Shown here piece after piece: positions 1-11,311 of a stretch of 64,000 bases of DNA. Source of the stretch: Salticus scenicus (lineage: Eukaryota > Arthropoda > Arachnida > Araneae > Salticidae); contig OZ005660.1 of assembly GCA_963930645.1 (NCBI GenBank), forward strand, positions 241,432,836-241,496,835. The letters run 5' to 3'. Numbering within the stretch: position 1 is the first letter of the stretch; every line of letters begins with the position of its first letter. Made by a program: the position numbers and the translations under genes. The notes beneath the pieces are model-generated. The model was not told where the DNA came from, made no database searches, and saw only the letters and a list, made by a program, of their open reading frames with translations.

Positions 1-589
1 GTACTCTCTTAATTGAATTAAAGTAATCTCTTTCGAACCTTTAATTGTCTGCAAAATTTTTAATAACGTCTTGGATATCTAATTTGTTACTCAATTCATG
101 TTCAATCATAGATATAGTAATAAGACATAGATTGGTCATTGGGGGGAAAAAATGATTCCTTTTTACTCGGAGAAAAGTCCACAATATGGCCGTCTTTCTC
201 CGAGTGAATACACACAGATAATTTAGAAGTAAAAGGTGAATGAAAATCTGCAGATACAATTACAAATTCATTTTTCTTTTTCTTTCTTTTTTCTTTTATA
301 TATTTATTAATTTAGTTAATATTTAAACTTAAACTCTTTTTATATACTAAGACTAACGTTCTTTACCTACGCCGCTGCTAACTATATTTAAAAGAATTTT
401 GAAAATTCTATATTACTTACTAATATAAAATCTTTAAAAATATCAAACATCAAACTTTAAAAAACGTATTCCATTAAAAATCAAACCAATTTTTATTTCA
501 TAATAATCACAAAGCAACTGATTATAAAAAATATATTCTTCATAATTTAGTCAAATATAATTTACTTTTATGATAACTTAAATTTTTGT
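1..589. other. AT-rich stretch, no gene seen
   Basis: No coding region, tRNA or terminal inverted repeat could be supported here. The sequence is AT-rich with short poly-T and poly-A runs, and the few open frames are short, without recognisable motifs. Confidence 0.5.
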
Positions 590-944
590 GTGTGTGGGAG
601 CATCGCAAATACCCCCGCCCCCATTCGGGGGGGGGGAGTAAATTTTCAATATGGTTGTCTTTCGAAAGATCTTGTCAATACTTTTAAAATAAATGGTTGA
701 ACTATAGATCTGTGATAATTTAAAACAAAGTTATAGATTTTTTTTAAATCTTTTAACGAAAAAAAAAACAGAAAACACGTATTTTTTTTTATATTGGCAA
801 AAAAATGTCTTTCTTTCGGCATTTAGTGATATAATTCTGTCAGATAAAAATCGTCTGCATTTATAATGGAAAATAATTTAATAAATAATTTGTATTCAAT
901 GATTTTTGTGTAAAATTATATAGAAGAAGGTTATGTGGTGGCCA
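590..944. repeat. Interspersed repeat family R1, two blocks
   Basis: Two blocks recur elsewhere in the window. About 640-720 is found in inverted orientation at about 5835-5900 and 7090-7130, with the shared core TATTGAC...TCTTTTGAAAGATA. About 815-944 is found directly at about 6945-7090 and inverted at about 5575-5690 and 31385-31500, with the shared stretch TAATAAATAATTT flanked by ATAAAAATCGTC. The copies are diverged, so the family is old. No coding potential is visible; it is probably non-autonomous TE sequence of unknown class. Confidence 0.55.
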
Positions 945-1845
945 CATCATACTAGTTAGTTTAGAAAAATATCTTTCTCCGGTAGCAAACAGTTATGCAA
1001 AAGGTCGGCAAAAGATTTTTAAAGCAATGCTTACATTTGGCCTAATGTTAAGGGAGGTATTGAATTTAAGAACGTCAACTGGACACTCTTTTTCAAAGGT
1101 GAAGAAAAAAGGTCTACTTCATCAGCCAATCCTAAAGCCGTTAACATCAAAGGAATTACCATCTGTTAAGACGTTTTCCAGATCTTTACAGTGTGTCAGT
1201 AACATATTTTTACACATGTCTTTAAATATGTAGACATTGCATAAAAAATTAAAAAGAATGCTTATGATTATTCAATAAATTTAATTTCAGCTCCAGAGAA
1301 CTGATCGCCTGATGGTTGTAAAGAAAAAAGCTTTTATTTTATATTTCTCTTTTGAATCTTTTGTGGGTTCGTCTACCATTTCATCAAGAAAATTTTGTTA
1401 TTTAGATTGAACACGATGACGTGGTGTAGTCAATTCAAAGTTTTATTTCTAAGTTTATTTCTTTAGCTAATTTTTCAGATTCTGAAGTAACATTGTCAAA
1501 GGATTCATCTGATTTTAATTCTTTAAAAAACAGTTAATGAGCTACTTAATAAATCAGTGGCTTAGGATAAATCAAAAACTTTTGACTGAAGTAGCTTACA
1601 TATCGAATTAATGTGATTAAAATTTTTTTATCAAATGACGATCAAACATAAAAACAAATTGTTTTATTGTAATCAATAAACAACTGCATGCCTCATCTTG
1701 AGTCATATTATCATTTCTACATTTTTATACATACTTAATAAAGCATCGTGAATATTTTCTATTTCAAGAAGTAAAGGTTTTAGAGAATCTATACGACTTT
1801 CCCAGCTTACCAGCCATTCATTAACTACTACAGTCATTTGCAAAA
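945..1845 (-). pseudogene. hAT-type transposase remnant
   Basis: Reading the minus strand in shifting frames gives pieces in the order expected for arthropod hAT transposases of the ZMYM/TTF-finger type. First comes WESRIDSLKPL with ...IHDAL (about 1735-1810), then KELKSDESFDN...KLAKEINLE (about 1440-1540), then QAISSLEL (about 1295), then HCKDLENVLTDGNSFD (about 1150-1200). The C-terminal dimerisation region follows, with RPNVSIALKIF (about 1010-1050) and GERYFSKL (about 950-980). These motifs are characteristic of the catalytic and dimerisation half of the family. Several frameshifts and stops separate them, so no intact protein is encoded. The N-terminal BED or TTF finger is not visible. 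The assignment rests on motif order recognised by eye; no terminal repeats were found for this copy. Confidence 0.75.
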
Positions 1846-1944
1846 GTTTCAGACCAGTAGCCGATCTTCAGTATTTTAACACATTGCATCATTTGCGCAG
1901 ATTATTGCGTCATCTCCTGTGCTGATTGCATCAGACGCATTCTA

Positions 1945-2880
1945 CTGCTATAAATAAAGGTGGCCGGCACGTTTATAGCCAGTTGTTTAATGGATTTTGA
2001 CAGTGCTGTTGTGTAATTATTGTAATGGGTAAAAAACCTTCACTTACTGTTACAAAAAAGTCAGAAATAATGACCCTGCATAAAATTGGATTTTCTGAAA
2101 GCCACATAAATTCGAGAGTAAATGTGAGCAAGACAGCTGTGCATCAAGCTATTAGTAAATTTAAAATTGCGGGAAAATTTGTGGATCTTAAGAAAAGGAG
2201 GTCGCCCTAGAAAAACGAGTGCACGTGATGATCATGTGATAATAAGGATAGTAGTACGAGATCCAAGAACCTCCTGCAATACGATTAGACATTCTCTAAC
2301 TGCAAAAGGCACCAACGCCAGTTTCAGTACTATTTCAAGTACTATTTCCTCCGAACTTTAGAATGTAAAAAATGAGAAAAAAAAAGCTGAAAACCCATAG
2401 GAAAAGCATGGGATGAAAACGAAAAAAACTCACAATGTTAAGTGTGTAAAAAAAAAAAAAAAAGAAAAAGGCTAACAACGGAAGGAATAAAAGGACAAAA
2501 TTGACTAGAAAAAGACATCGAGGAGCGGAAGGGAGGGTCGGGTCATTAAACCTATCGTCGAGGGTTAATACGTTTCGCCTAGTAGAAGACTCGACAGGGC
2601 GAAGATTGTCAAGAAATATCTGAGGACGCAGAAAATCAAAGTGTTTCATTGGCCAGGCAACAGCCCATAATGAATCCAATAGAGAATCTGCGGTGTATTG
2701 TGAAAAACAGCCACCAAAAAGCAACCGTCCACTGCTACGGCACTTGTTGAAGCAATAAAGCATGTCTGGTGCACAGACATTTCTAAAGCTTGCTGAAAGT
2801 CTCTTACTTAAAGCATGCCTAAGAGGATTGCACAAGTTATTAAAAACAAAGGAGGTCCTACAAAATGCTGACTTTAATTA
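1945..2880 (+). pseudogene. Tc1-like transposase remnant
   Basis: An open stretch from the ATG at 2025 encodes MGKKPSLTVTKKSEIMTLHK and a first helix-turn-helix typical of Tc1 transposases. After a frameshift near 2205, the GRPRKTS AT-hook-like linker and a second helix-turn-helix (RIVVRDPRTSCNTIRHSL) follow. The central catalytic part from about 2340 to 2640 is deleted or scrambled. Near 2650-2700 the tail WPGNSP..NPIENL is seen, and the C-terminal end continues to about 2870. NPIENLW is the signature around the third catalytic residue of the family. A TATAAATA motif lies at about 1952, upstream of the start. The element is dead: at least two frame changes and loss of catalytic aspartates. 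Flanking terminal repeats were not identified. Confidence 0.8.
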
Positions 2881-4440
2881 CAAAAAAAGCATGTACAGTC
2901 TATTTTGTTCTTTTATAAGAAAATATGTATTTTATTTTTGCGGAATTCCATTAAATCTGATTTTTCTATGGGTGGTATATTTTGCAAATGACTGTAAGTT
3001 TAACAAATGGTAATATAAAATGCTCTGGGATTTAAAATTTTAATTCTTGATTGTTATCCGAATCTGTCGCCTCTCATATTTGAGAAATTACCGTAAACTT
3101 GACCGCTCATATTTTCTAATTTTAATCTATTTTTCTCCAACTCTTTTAATAAAACTTGAGATAATTCCTGACCAGTAGATTTTTCAACAGGAAGAAAACC
3201 CAGTGTGTGAGTGTTCTCACACATATGTCCTTTAAAAGATTATTTATTTATCCAAATTTAATATATAACAAAAAGGAGGGATTAATATAGATTATATAAA
3301 ATAAATCTTTTTAAATTTATCTAATTCAAGTAATTAATTATAGAGAATTTCCTGTTTTATTTTTAAATCAAAATTTTCATTTCTTTGTTCTTCTATTGTT
3401 ACAAACACATTGATCTACGAATAAAATAAGCAATTTTTATATCAGGGTTTGTAAAAATAGTTTGTGTATACATTTTCCCCGGATGGATTAAATCTATTTA
3501 GCCATAATTATTTATTTTCAGAGGGTAATTTAAAAAGCCGTTATCAACATATTTATACTATATACAGCTATTAATAAAATAAAACAAGCATTTGATTTCA
3601 TATTTATTACCCTTGAATGTTTATGTTAAAAAAACCATTATTATTTCAAGAGGGTCATTGTAATTCTAAAAATAGATTTATAATGATGTTCGATAGTCTG
3701 GGCGTCGCCTTCTTTGTTCATTGAGAGTTGAAGGTCATTTGGCATGGCTTCTCAATGTCAAATCGATTTAATATTTGTAACGAACTTTTTATATTCAAAA
3801 TTTAGTATGAATATCTTAGAAGAACAAAGAAACAGTTTGGCATTCTTTTGGCTGCATTTCAAAGATGCCAATCTCCGGGGTTGCGATTTTAAGCTATCTG
3901 TGGCTAGCAGATTTAGTGTATCTTTTCGCTGTTGTTCAAGTCCTAAGAAGACGTAAATTTTTTGAGGTCCTCCTCCCTCTCTGTCTAGTTGATGGGGATA
4001 GAATATTTGTATATGCTTACGAATATAGGAGTGAAATGTGAAGTTATTAGTGACTGCAAACTGAATATTATATTGCTGCATTAATAAATTACAGTACTAA
4101 AAATGATGTGTCCTGATTACTTCGAAGTAAAGACTTCTATTTTATATTTTTAATAATTCTACGATCCGGCTTTTGTGTGCAACGAACCTGACTGTACTAG
4201 GCAATAGTACACCCAGAAAATGTTAATTAATTTTGCATTGAAATTCCGCTTCTGACTGGTCAATGGAAAGATATCTTATTACATAAACTTTATCTCTATT
4301 CCCATCCAATGCATTTGACATATGTTATTGCATAAATAAAGCATTATTTTAAATCGGACATCACAGTTGCCAACTCAAACTCAAATTTTGCCATGATTTT
4401 ACAGACAGCTCAGAATATCCCTATTTTATGACTGAAGACG
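2881..4440. other. AT-rich stretch without supported gene
   Basis: No transposase motif, splice-supported exon or terminal repeat was recognised. Open frames at 3744-3956 and on the opposite strand at 3758-4081 overlap each other and show no domain, so I treat them as chance. Confidence 0.45.
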
Positions 4441-4469
4441 TCCGCAGGATATCCTGAGAATGTCCTGAG

Positions 4470-4755
4470 AAGAAAGGGGGCCTCCAAATAATCCCTACTT
4501 TGTCCCTACATGCTGTTCTTGTCGCGGCCGCACGTGAAATTCCTTCCTACTACACACACACAGAACTGTCTATTCTTGTCTGTTGTGCATTTCAAAATAT
4601 AGGAATGCACATAGAAGCCTGTAAATTCTTGTTGTATTTATTTATTTTAAATTATTATTATTTTTTTCTTTTTTGTAGTTAAGTTGGTTTTCCGCCCCTA
4701 AATTTTGCCGCTGTAGGCAATTGCCTACCTCGCCTACCGCCAAGAGCCGGCCCTG
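4470..4755. mobile_element. hAT-like non-autonomous element, one end
   Basis: The right edge ends GAGCCGGCCCTG at 4755, which read inward from the other strand is CAGGGCCGGCTCTTGG, a typical hAT terminus. Internal text (GGGGGCCTCC near 4476, a run rich in GCCTAC near 4715-4735) resembles the two hAT MITEs at 21833 and 63027. The left terminus and a matching 8-bp target duplication were not found, so the copy is probably truncated on the left. It abuts family D at 4756. Confidence 0.5.
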
Positions 4756-5175
4756 ATTTATACGTGAATTTAGGAAAATCATAACCAAAGTAATGTATAT
4801 TAGTAATTTATCAGTACAATCAATTAATAGCTTCTTATTTTTTGTTAGCAGAGTACAGAATTCTACATTAATAAGAACTGTTATTACATAAAAGATCTTT
4901 CTTTCTTTTTTTTTTTTTTTTTTTTTTAAGAAAAAACGTAATATAGTTTAGCATTTTATGGAATTACGTATTAAAAGTCCAGACAAAATAAACAACAGAA
5001 ATACAATAAATAACTTGCTGCTAATACAGGTCAAATTAGATAGATGGCGCTGCTCCTATCACGTCAAAATTGTTCCAAAGCGTTCAGTAGATTGCTGGCC
5101 CGATCCAAGACCGGTCCAGGATCAGTGACGTCATCGCCCGGTCGCATTGATCCATCTCGGGCGCTCTACTGAACA
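4756..5175 (-). repeat. Repeat family D, uninterrupted copy
   Basis: This segment is the reverse complement of 40745-41018 followed directly by 42726-42920. The match includes CCGGTC-rich text, a poly-T tract, and ATTCCATAAAATGCTAAACT. In this copy the 9-bp word AGTTTAGCA (4945-4953) is continuous, whereas in the copy near 41 kb the same word (TGCTAAACT) is split by a 1.7-kb insertion. A further diverged copy lies at about 43625-43760. No coding region is apparent. The nature of family D is unknown; it may itself be a non-autonomous TE. Confidence 0.65.
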
Positions 5176-5177
5176 CG

Positions 5178-5321
5178 CTCTAAGTAAATCCTTGTCGAAT
5201 CATGTTCTTAGACTGATTAAGAACATGACTCGACAAGGATTTATTTAACAAAGCTGTATTAAATGTACTTTTTTTTTGGCAAGGATTATTGCTAGTGCTC
5301 GAATAATTTTGCAGCCGACTG
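5178..5321. mobile_element. Tc1-type palindromic MITE, partial copy
   Basis: A perfect hairpin around TCCTTGTCGA...TCGACAAGGA (about 5183-5250) is followed by an arm ending GCAGCCGACTG at 5321. The complete 215-bp version is at 55714-55928. Here the left outer arm is missing and the repeat joins family D. The terminus CAGTCGGC beside TA fits the Tc1/mariner group. Confidence 0.7.
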
Positions 5322-5569
5322 TACATTCAAATTGATAGTAGATAGATTTATTGAAACTTATGCTTTTAAATCATTTGTTGCATTAAAACTATCAAATATA
5401 AATGTTTCAATTCAATAAAAAATTAAAGTAAACATATGTAATGTATATAATAACTTTTTAAAAGTATTTATAGTTTTAGTAATACGTATTAAGATATTTA
5501 TTTGCATTGTATAATTTTATGTTGCTACTTTTCAGAGCTTCTTAAACAATTGTTTTTATCATAGTATAA

Positions 5570-6478
5570 CTGTGGCCGTCACAAGACTTTCTTCTCTATA
5601 TAATCCGATACAGATTTACGCAATATAAATTATTTATTAAATTATAATTTATTAAAATTATTTTCCATGATGAATGAAGACGTTGTTTATCTGAAAGTAG
5701 TTTAATATTAAATGCCAAAAGAAAATCGGTTTTGATCAGACATGAGAAGAAATGAATTTTTTTTTCATTATTTTATTTATTTATTTTTTTCCTTAAAAAT
5801 GGAAAAAAATCAATAACTTCATTTAAATTATCACTGATCTATGGTTCGATCATTCATTTTAAAGGTATTGACGAGTTCTTTTGAAGATACTCCCATTGAA
5901 AATTAACGAAAGGGGGAGGGAGCAACGCTCCTACATGCACTTACCTTTATCTCGTAGTTTATATTACTGTAAGCAATAATTCATCCAAATTTTACAATCA
6001 TGCTTGAAAATAATTCTCATTATGTTCATTAATACAAAATTTTGTCTTGTATTACCATGTTAACAATTTAGAAAGAATAGGGTAACTGCACGACCTGTTG
6101 AGTGTTGGAAACCGAAATCCAATCATTACCAGTTTAGGTAAACGTCCAATAAAATACCAAGTTTCGGTAAATTTCGTTTAATGGTTTGTGAGATACAGCG
6201 TCTACAAAATTTTTAACACGCACACAGACAGACATTTTCAAAAAGCAGTCAAATTGTGATCAGGACATCTCAAAACATGTAACTCCAGCAAAATCTGTTT
6301 AAAAATTTTCGCAAAACAGATACTTTCTTCTTACATAGAAATAAGTAAAAATAGATTTTTTTTTTTTTTTTACCTAAGTTTTTTTATGGAAAAAAAAAAC
6401 CAATAATCTTATTTAAAATTAACGCAGATAAATGGTTCAGCCATTTGTTAATAATGTCTTTCTTTCTTCTTCTTCTTC

Positions 6479-6515
<37 letters not shown>

Positions 6516-7100
6516 ATGTATATAGAGTATTGGATTAGTAAAAATTTTCAAACTCCAGTTTTGATGGATTTACACGTTTTGGGATGTTCTGACTATGATT
6601 CGACTAATTTTTAAAAAATGCTCTCTGTCAGTCAGTGTGTGCATCACTAATTTTATAGAAGCTGCATCTCACGAACGCAATGAACGAAATGTAACCAAAC
6701 TTGGTATTTTGTTGACATAAACTGGTACTGATGAAATTTGGGGATTAATTCTTCAAAAGGTCGCGGTGTAATCCCATTTTTTCTAAAATTTTAACATGAC
6801 AGTGTAAAACAAAATTTCATATAATTCTACATAATGAGAAATTTTTAACAATGTAATTGTAAAATTAATTGTTAATTAATGATTGTGAAATTAATATAAA
6901 TTATTGATAATAGTAGTAGTCAAAAGTTGTGGATGTGAGAACTTCGCTGTCTGTAGTGATATAATTCCATTAGATAAAAATCGTCGACATTTATATAGAA
7001 AATAATTTTAATAAATAATTTCTATTGTATGATTTTTGTGTATAATTAAAATTATACTGAAGAAAGTCTTGTAGTGGCCATATCATACTTAAAGTATTGA
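5570..7100. repeat. Diverged large inverted repeat (family R1 plus flanks)
   Basis: The segment is roughly symmetrical. About 5575-5690 is the reverse complement of about 6945-7090 (family R1). About 6060-6345 is a diverged reverse complement of about 6515-6790; both contain text of the form TGTTTTGAGATGTCC or its complement, and a segment resembling TTACCGAAACTTGGTATTTT. Poly-T tracts lie near the centre (about 6355-6370 and 6485-6513). No transposase fragment was seen. A foldback or long-TIR non-autonomous element, or two head-to-head copies, would explain it. Confidence 0.5.
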
Positions 7101-7604
7101 CAAACTCTTTTGAAAGATACCCATGAGGAAAATTTACCCCCTCTGGTCAATAAATCTAAACGAAAAAATATATATTCCAGAGTCTGCAGCTGCTTTTAAT
7201 CTCATATTTTTTAGTAGCCTTAGTATCATTTATATTTTTTCTATACATTTGGACAGAGATCATTGCATTATATGAACCGCATAAATCATTAAAAAAAAAA
7301 TCACCTAGGAAAATCTAAAATTAAAGCTTATAAAAGAAAATTTATGATCTGTAGAGTTTAGAGTGCTGTTCAGTCGAATGTGACATCATTCCCAGTTTTT
7401 TATCTGCAATTTGACAGTAAAAAAAAAAAAAAAAAAGGAAAAAAAAAGAAAAAGAAATGAAAAAAATTAATTATAATAAATTTAATCCTTTAACCCATAT
7501 TTCACCACCGACATAAAAATAGGACACCTTGCATAAGTGGTATTTGTATAAATTGTTTTGAATATTTTAATTCAAATTAAAGGTGATATATTATTTAAAG
7601 GACC
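7101..7604. other. AT-rich flank, no gene seen
   Basis: AT-rich sequence with poly-A runs (about 7420-7450). Nothing codable was recognised; it forms the left flank of the foldback-type element starting at 7614. Confidence 0.45.
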
Positions 7605-7619
7605 AAAAAATACGGGTAC

Positions 7620-7773
7620 ATGACACTTTGGTCCCGCCGTTTTGGTCCCGCCACTTTGGTCCCGCCGAATTGGTCCCGCCACTTTGGTCCCGAGGAAATT
7701 TTGGTCCCGCTGTTTTGGTCCTGCCGTTTTGGTCCCGCCGTTTTGGTCCCGCCGTTTTGGTCCCGATATCAGG
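7620..7773 (+). repeat. Left subrepeat array, GGTCCCGCC unit
   Basis: About ten copies of a unit near 16 bp, alternating CACTTTGGTCCCGCC and GTTTTGGTCCCGCC, with one longer variant containing GAGGAAATTTT. It is strongly GC-rich against the AT-rich surroundings, and is the inverted partner of 9741-9866. Confidence 0.9.
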
Positions 7774-9052
7774 AATAATCAAACAAAGTATTACAGATAA
7801 AAAGCGAAATTATTTTTTCATATTTCGAATTCTTGTCGTTTGATTTGAAAACAACGGGGTCGGAAAAGTCAAAATTATTATTATCATTATTATTATTATT
7901 ATTATTATTTTGCAACAGAAAGTTGTAGTAACAAATAGAACTGAAAAAACTTCTAAAAATTTGAGATTTCGATTTTTTCTTTGTACGATAAAGGTAAAAG
8001 GACAGCAAATACATGGGGGAACTTCGCGCAAAAGAGAACCTAAACGAATTTTTACAATTGGATTGGAGAGTAAAATATCTACAATCTTTGTTGAAAATGG
8101 TGTAACTATAGGGCACGTTGAACAGAAAATTTATTATTTCGGAGTGAACTTTGAATGATAAAGGGTATTAGATATCAGCGAAGATCTAAGCATTGTTAAT
8201 TTATCAAAGTCCTGAAAATTTTAGTTTAAATAAAATACAAGGTTTTTAAAATAAAACACTGTAATGCGACTCCTAAATATCTCATTAAAATTTAGTGGGT
8301 TCGAAATCGATGCTTTATCCTAGCATTCTCTAAATGTTAGAGTTTAATAATAAAAAAAGATACGAGGAACCTAAATAATGATCTCGGAATTTAATTTGTA
8401 CAGATCTGCTAAACTTGAGTCTCTGTCAATCGGGATACATTTGTCAAACAAAGAAAATAGTTATACTTCACACAGAATTGTAAAAGATTTCTCCTTCCTT
8501 ATAATCCCTTACAACATTGTTTAAGAAAATTTAGATTAGAAGCGCTCCCCCCCACACTTTTTTTTTTTTTTTTTTTCAAATGTGCTGAAACAAAACAGTG
8601 AAATTCCTTTTAATTGTCTGTTGGAGAAACAGGTGTGAAACGAATCCCAAAGTGCTTCAGAGATTTCAATGTGGGCATTGTTTTTAGTCACAGAGTCATA
8701 TCAGAAAGATATATTTATTCATTATTATTATTATTATTATTATTATTAAAACATAAGATTAAAATAAAAAGATAAAAAATTGTGCATCTACATTTTCCAA
8801 ACTTTGATGCTTGCAGTGCTCACAGTTGATTAAATATTGGACTACTTTTTTCACTTTTAAAATAAAATCATTGTAATTGAAAGAAAAGTAATTTACATAC
8901 ATATATAGATAGTTAACATAATTAAATATCACGGACAAACAAAAATTAATTTTTTTTATTATTATTAATGTAACGCAATTTTTTTAATAAATTCCTCTTA
9001 GATTAATGATAAAAATTAAATACAATCAAATCCAATGAAATCTCTCTCTCTC

Positions 9053-9101
<49 letters not shown>

Positions 9102-9268
9102 TAAATTCATGTGTAAGTTCAAAAACTTCATAAATGATCGCAATCTTATGCTTATGAAGACTAGTCTATGATGGGAGCAGATCAATAATTAGTTCTTTTA
9201 AAGAAACCGAATTTTGTCACTAAAAGCAAATTATATTTAATATCTTAAAGTTTACTTTCTTTCTTTTT

Positions 9269-9306
<38 letters not shown>

Positions 9307-9740
9307 AAAAAATTTTCCGTATTTTATTATTTTTAAATTAATTCAGACTTTAACAATAAATATATTCAAGTGGGGATTTTTTTTTAATAAGCAGGTACTG
9401 TTGTTATTGTTAGCAATACTTAAAAAAAAAAAAAAAAAAAATTACAATTAAAATAAGTTAAATCGAAATAAAATTTTTAAAAAAAAAGAGAGAGAGAAAA
9501 TAAAAGAAAGTGCAATTGCATCAAAAAAAAGTTTAAATATATTTAATGTTCGTAAAAAATCAGAACAAAATTCTCCGAATCTCAATGGCTAGGAAGCAAT
9601 CATAATGTCGAAAATTTATGTATTTACCTATAAGATATTCCTTAGTTAAAGATATTCTAAGAGCACTTCAATTTTCCCGTATCAACAAATAGGCTATCAT
9701 ATTAAAAAATTGATATATATTTTAAAAATAGCAAAAAATT

Positions 9741-9866
9741 AGCGGGACCAAAATGTCTCGGGACCAAAATGGCCAGGGACCAAAATTTCCTCGGGACCAA
9801 AACGGCAGGACCAAAATGGCGGGACCAAAGTGGCGGGACCAAAACGGCGGGACCAAAGTGTCCTGC
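9741..9866 (-). repeat. Right subrepeat array, inverted partner
   Basis: About eight copies of GGCGGGACCAAA, the reverse complement of the unit at 7620-7773. The outermost units match the outermost units of the left array in order (variants with AAAGTG, AAACGG, AAAGTGG). The variant with TTTCCTCGGG is the counterpart of the odd unit in the left array. Order conservation shows the two arrays are copies of one terminal repeat. Confidence 0.9.
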
Positions 9867-9879
9867 TTCGAAAAAATAC

Positions 9880-10889
9880 ATATGTATCTTTATCCTTACT
9901 TTAAATTAACGTTTGATTTTTTTTTTTTTTTTTTTTTAATGACGATTTTTGAAGATTTAATCATTATATTTCCAACACATTTTTACTTAAAAAGGTTTTA
10001 CATTCAAGAATAACGGACATATAAATTTATTGAGGTAATATTCTGCACTTTTGTACTGGTAAATATAAATATATACATATAGATGGTCTTTTTTCCTTAT
10101 ATTTCCGAAAGTCCTAATCCATTGTTCAGTTTTTTAGGACAGCCTGTACGATTAAGCTAATGATAGGTTGGTAAGTTTTTTGATTTTGTGTGTGTACACA
10201 GGCTCAAAGAAACGTATATTTAGGATTTTATAAAGAAAAAAAAATTTTTCAATGCTTGCTACGATGTGGGTTAAGAGCTACTTGTTTTTAGCATCATGAA
10301 GTATATATCAGTACATTTATCAATAACTGTATCAAATTTTTAAGTTGTAATAATGTTCTATTATAATTATTATTCACATTTAAGAAAACATGTTTGTTTG
10401 TAAAAAGGAAAAAGAAAAGCTTAAACCTTTTTAACAACAGATTAATATGTTTGTCAACTAATTTAAAGCGGATATGAGGTTATTATTATCACATTTCAAT
10501 TAATTAAAAAAATGATCAAAAACTTTTAAAATCGGGCTTCGAAATGCACTAGGGTATCCCAGGAAGCAACTTTGTGTTGAATCACATGACTGTTCGTGTT
10601 ACGGTTTTAGTGCTATGCTGTCTGCAGACGCACACTCAAACACTGTGTCTTTTTTATATATGAAGATTTATCATCAAAAACATATTATTCATTGTAGATG
10701 TTAGATGAGAAAATCAAAAACTGATTAGTTTCAATTAAATAATCATGCAAAATTAGTGTCTTATAAATATCACAACTTGCATATTGTTATATTGAATATA
10801 TTTTTTCGGTTTATGGGAGGACATAACTGTCAGTTTTTCTTTCTTTCTTTATTTTTCTTTATGAAATGTTTTTTATTTTCTCTCTCTGC
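9880..10889. other. AT-rich stretch preceding candidate exon
   Basis: No TE motif was recognised. Toward the right end the sequence becomes pyrimidine-rich (about 10832-10886) and leads into the splice acceptor described next, so part may be a genuine host intron. Confidence 0.4.
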
Positions 10890-11028
10890 AGTTGCTGCAA
10901 GAACTTGTCTGTTACAGAGACAAACATTAGAAGTTGAATTAATAAAGCAATGTGCAACTAGCTTCGCTATAATGCAAATACATCAGTTAGAAGAATTTTT
11001 ATGTAATTTTTTAAATAAAAATGTATAA
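10890..11028 (+). CDS. Candidate 3' terminal exon, unknown gene
   Basis: A long pyrimidine tract ending TCTCTCTCTGCAG at 10891 is a textbook splice acceptor. Immediately after it an open frame runs to TAA at 11026-11028. It encodes about 45 residues: AARTCLLQRQTLEVELIKQ, then CATSFAIMQIHQLEEFLCNF and a short LNKNV tail. The stretch is amphipathic and helical in character and has no repeats. An AATAAA-type hexamer overlaps the stop region (about 11011-11018). I do not recognise the protein. There is no obvious upstream exon in the window, so the remaining exons would lie across a long intron. The alternative is a TE-derived exon. The acceptor and open frame are seen directly; that it is a real exon is inference. 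Confidence 0.4.
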
Positions 11029-11311
11029 ATACAAATTGTATGATTTCATTCTTTCTGGACATCTTTTTAAATTTTGAAACTCAAACCAATAGAGGTACGT
11101 TGGAAGTCATTACTTCATGGTGTCTTGCCAAACAGTCCACAGTTTGTAGTAATTAGAACAAATTCAGCATATAGAACAAATCACAAATAAAATTAATATG
11201 TTTAATGAAATAGAAAATTAAACAAAGTTAAACAAAAGTTAAACAAATCATTTTTTGAAACAAGTCATGGATGTGTGTTTTTAAGCTGCATAAGTACGCT
11301 CCACTAAATTT

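Larger units (their letters stand above)
7614..9870. mobile_element. Foldback-type DNA element with GGTCCCGCC subrepeats
   Basis: The element is bounded by inverted repeats that are themselves tandem arrays of an approximately 16-bp unit, TTTTGGTCCCGCCG. About ten units lie at 7620-7773 and about eight inverted units at 9741-9866. Outer termini read GGGTACATGACACTTTGG on the left and CGAAGCAGGACACTTTGG on the inverted right. A perfect 9-bp direct repeat, AAAAAATAC, flanks it at 7605-7613 and 9871-9879; the word is A-rich, so chance is not excluded. The 2-kb interior is AT-rich with microsatellites ((TTA)n at 7870-7910 and 8719-8748, (TA)n at 9066-9098). It has no transposase that I recognise; an open frame at 7910-8158 (82 residues) has no known domain. 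The architecture resembles Foldback, Rehavkus or Galileo elements. Assignment to any of them is inference. Confidence 0.7.

Noticed and set aside
2335..2835. 166-residue minus-strand open frame
   Set aside because: It lies antisense to the Tc1 transposase relic and contains low-complexity phenylalanine runs from a poly-A tract.
7583..7843. Open frames with PPFWSR or AGPKRRDQN repeats on both strands at 7583-7843 and at 9753-10013
   Set aside because: They are translations of the GGTCCCGCC subrepeat arrays.
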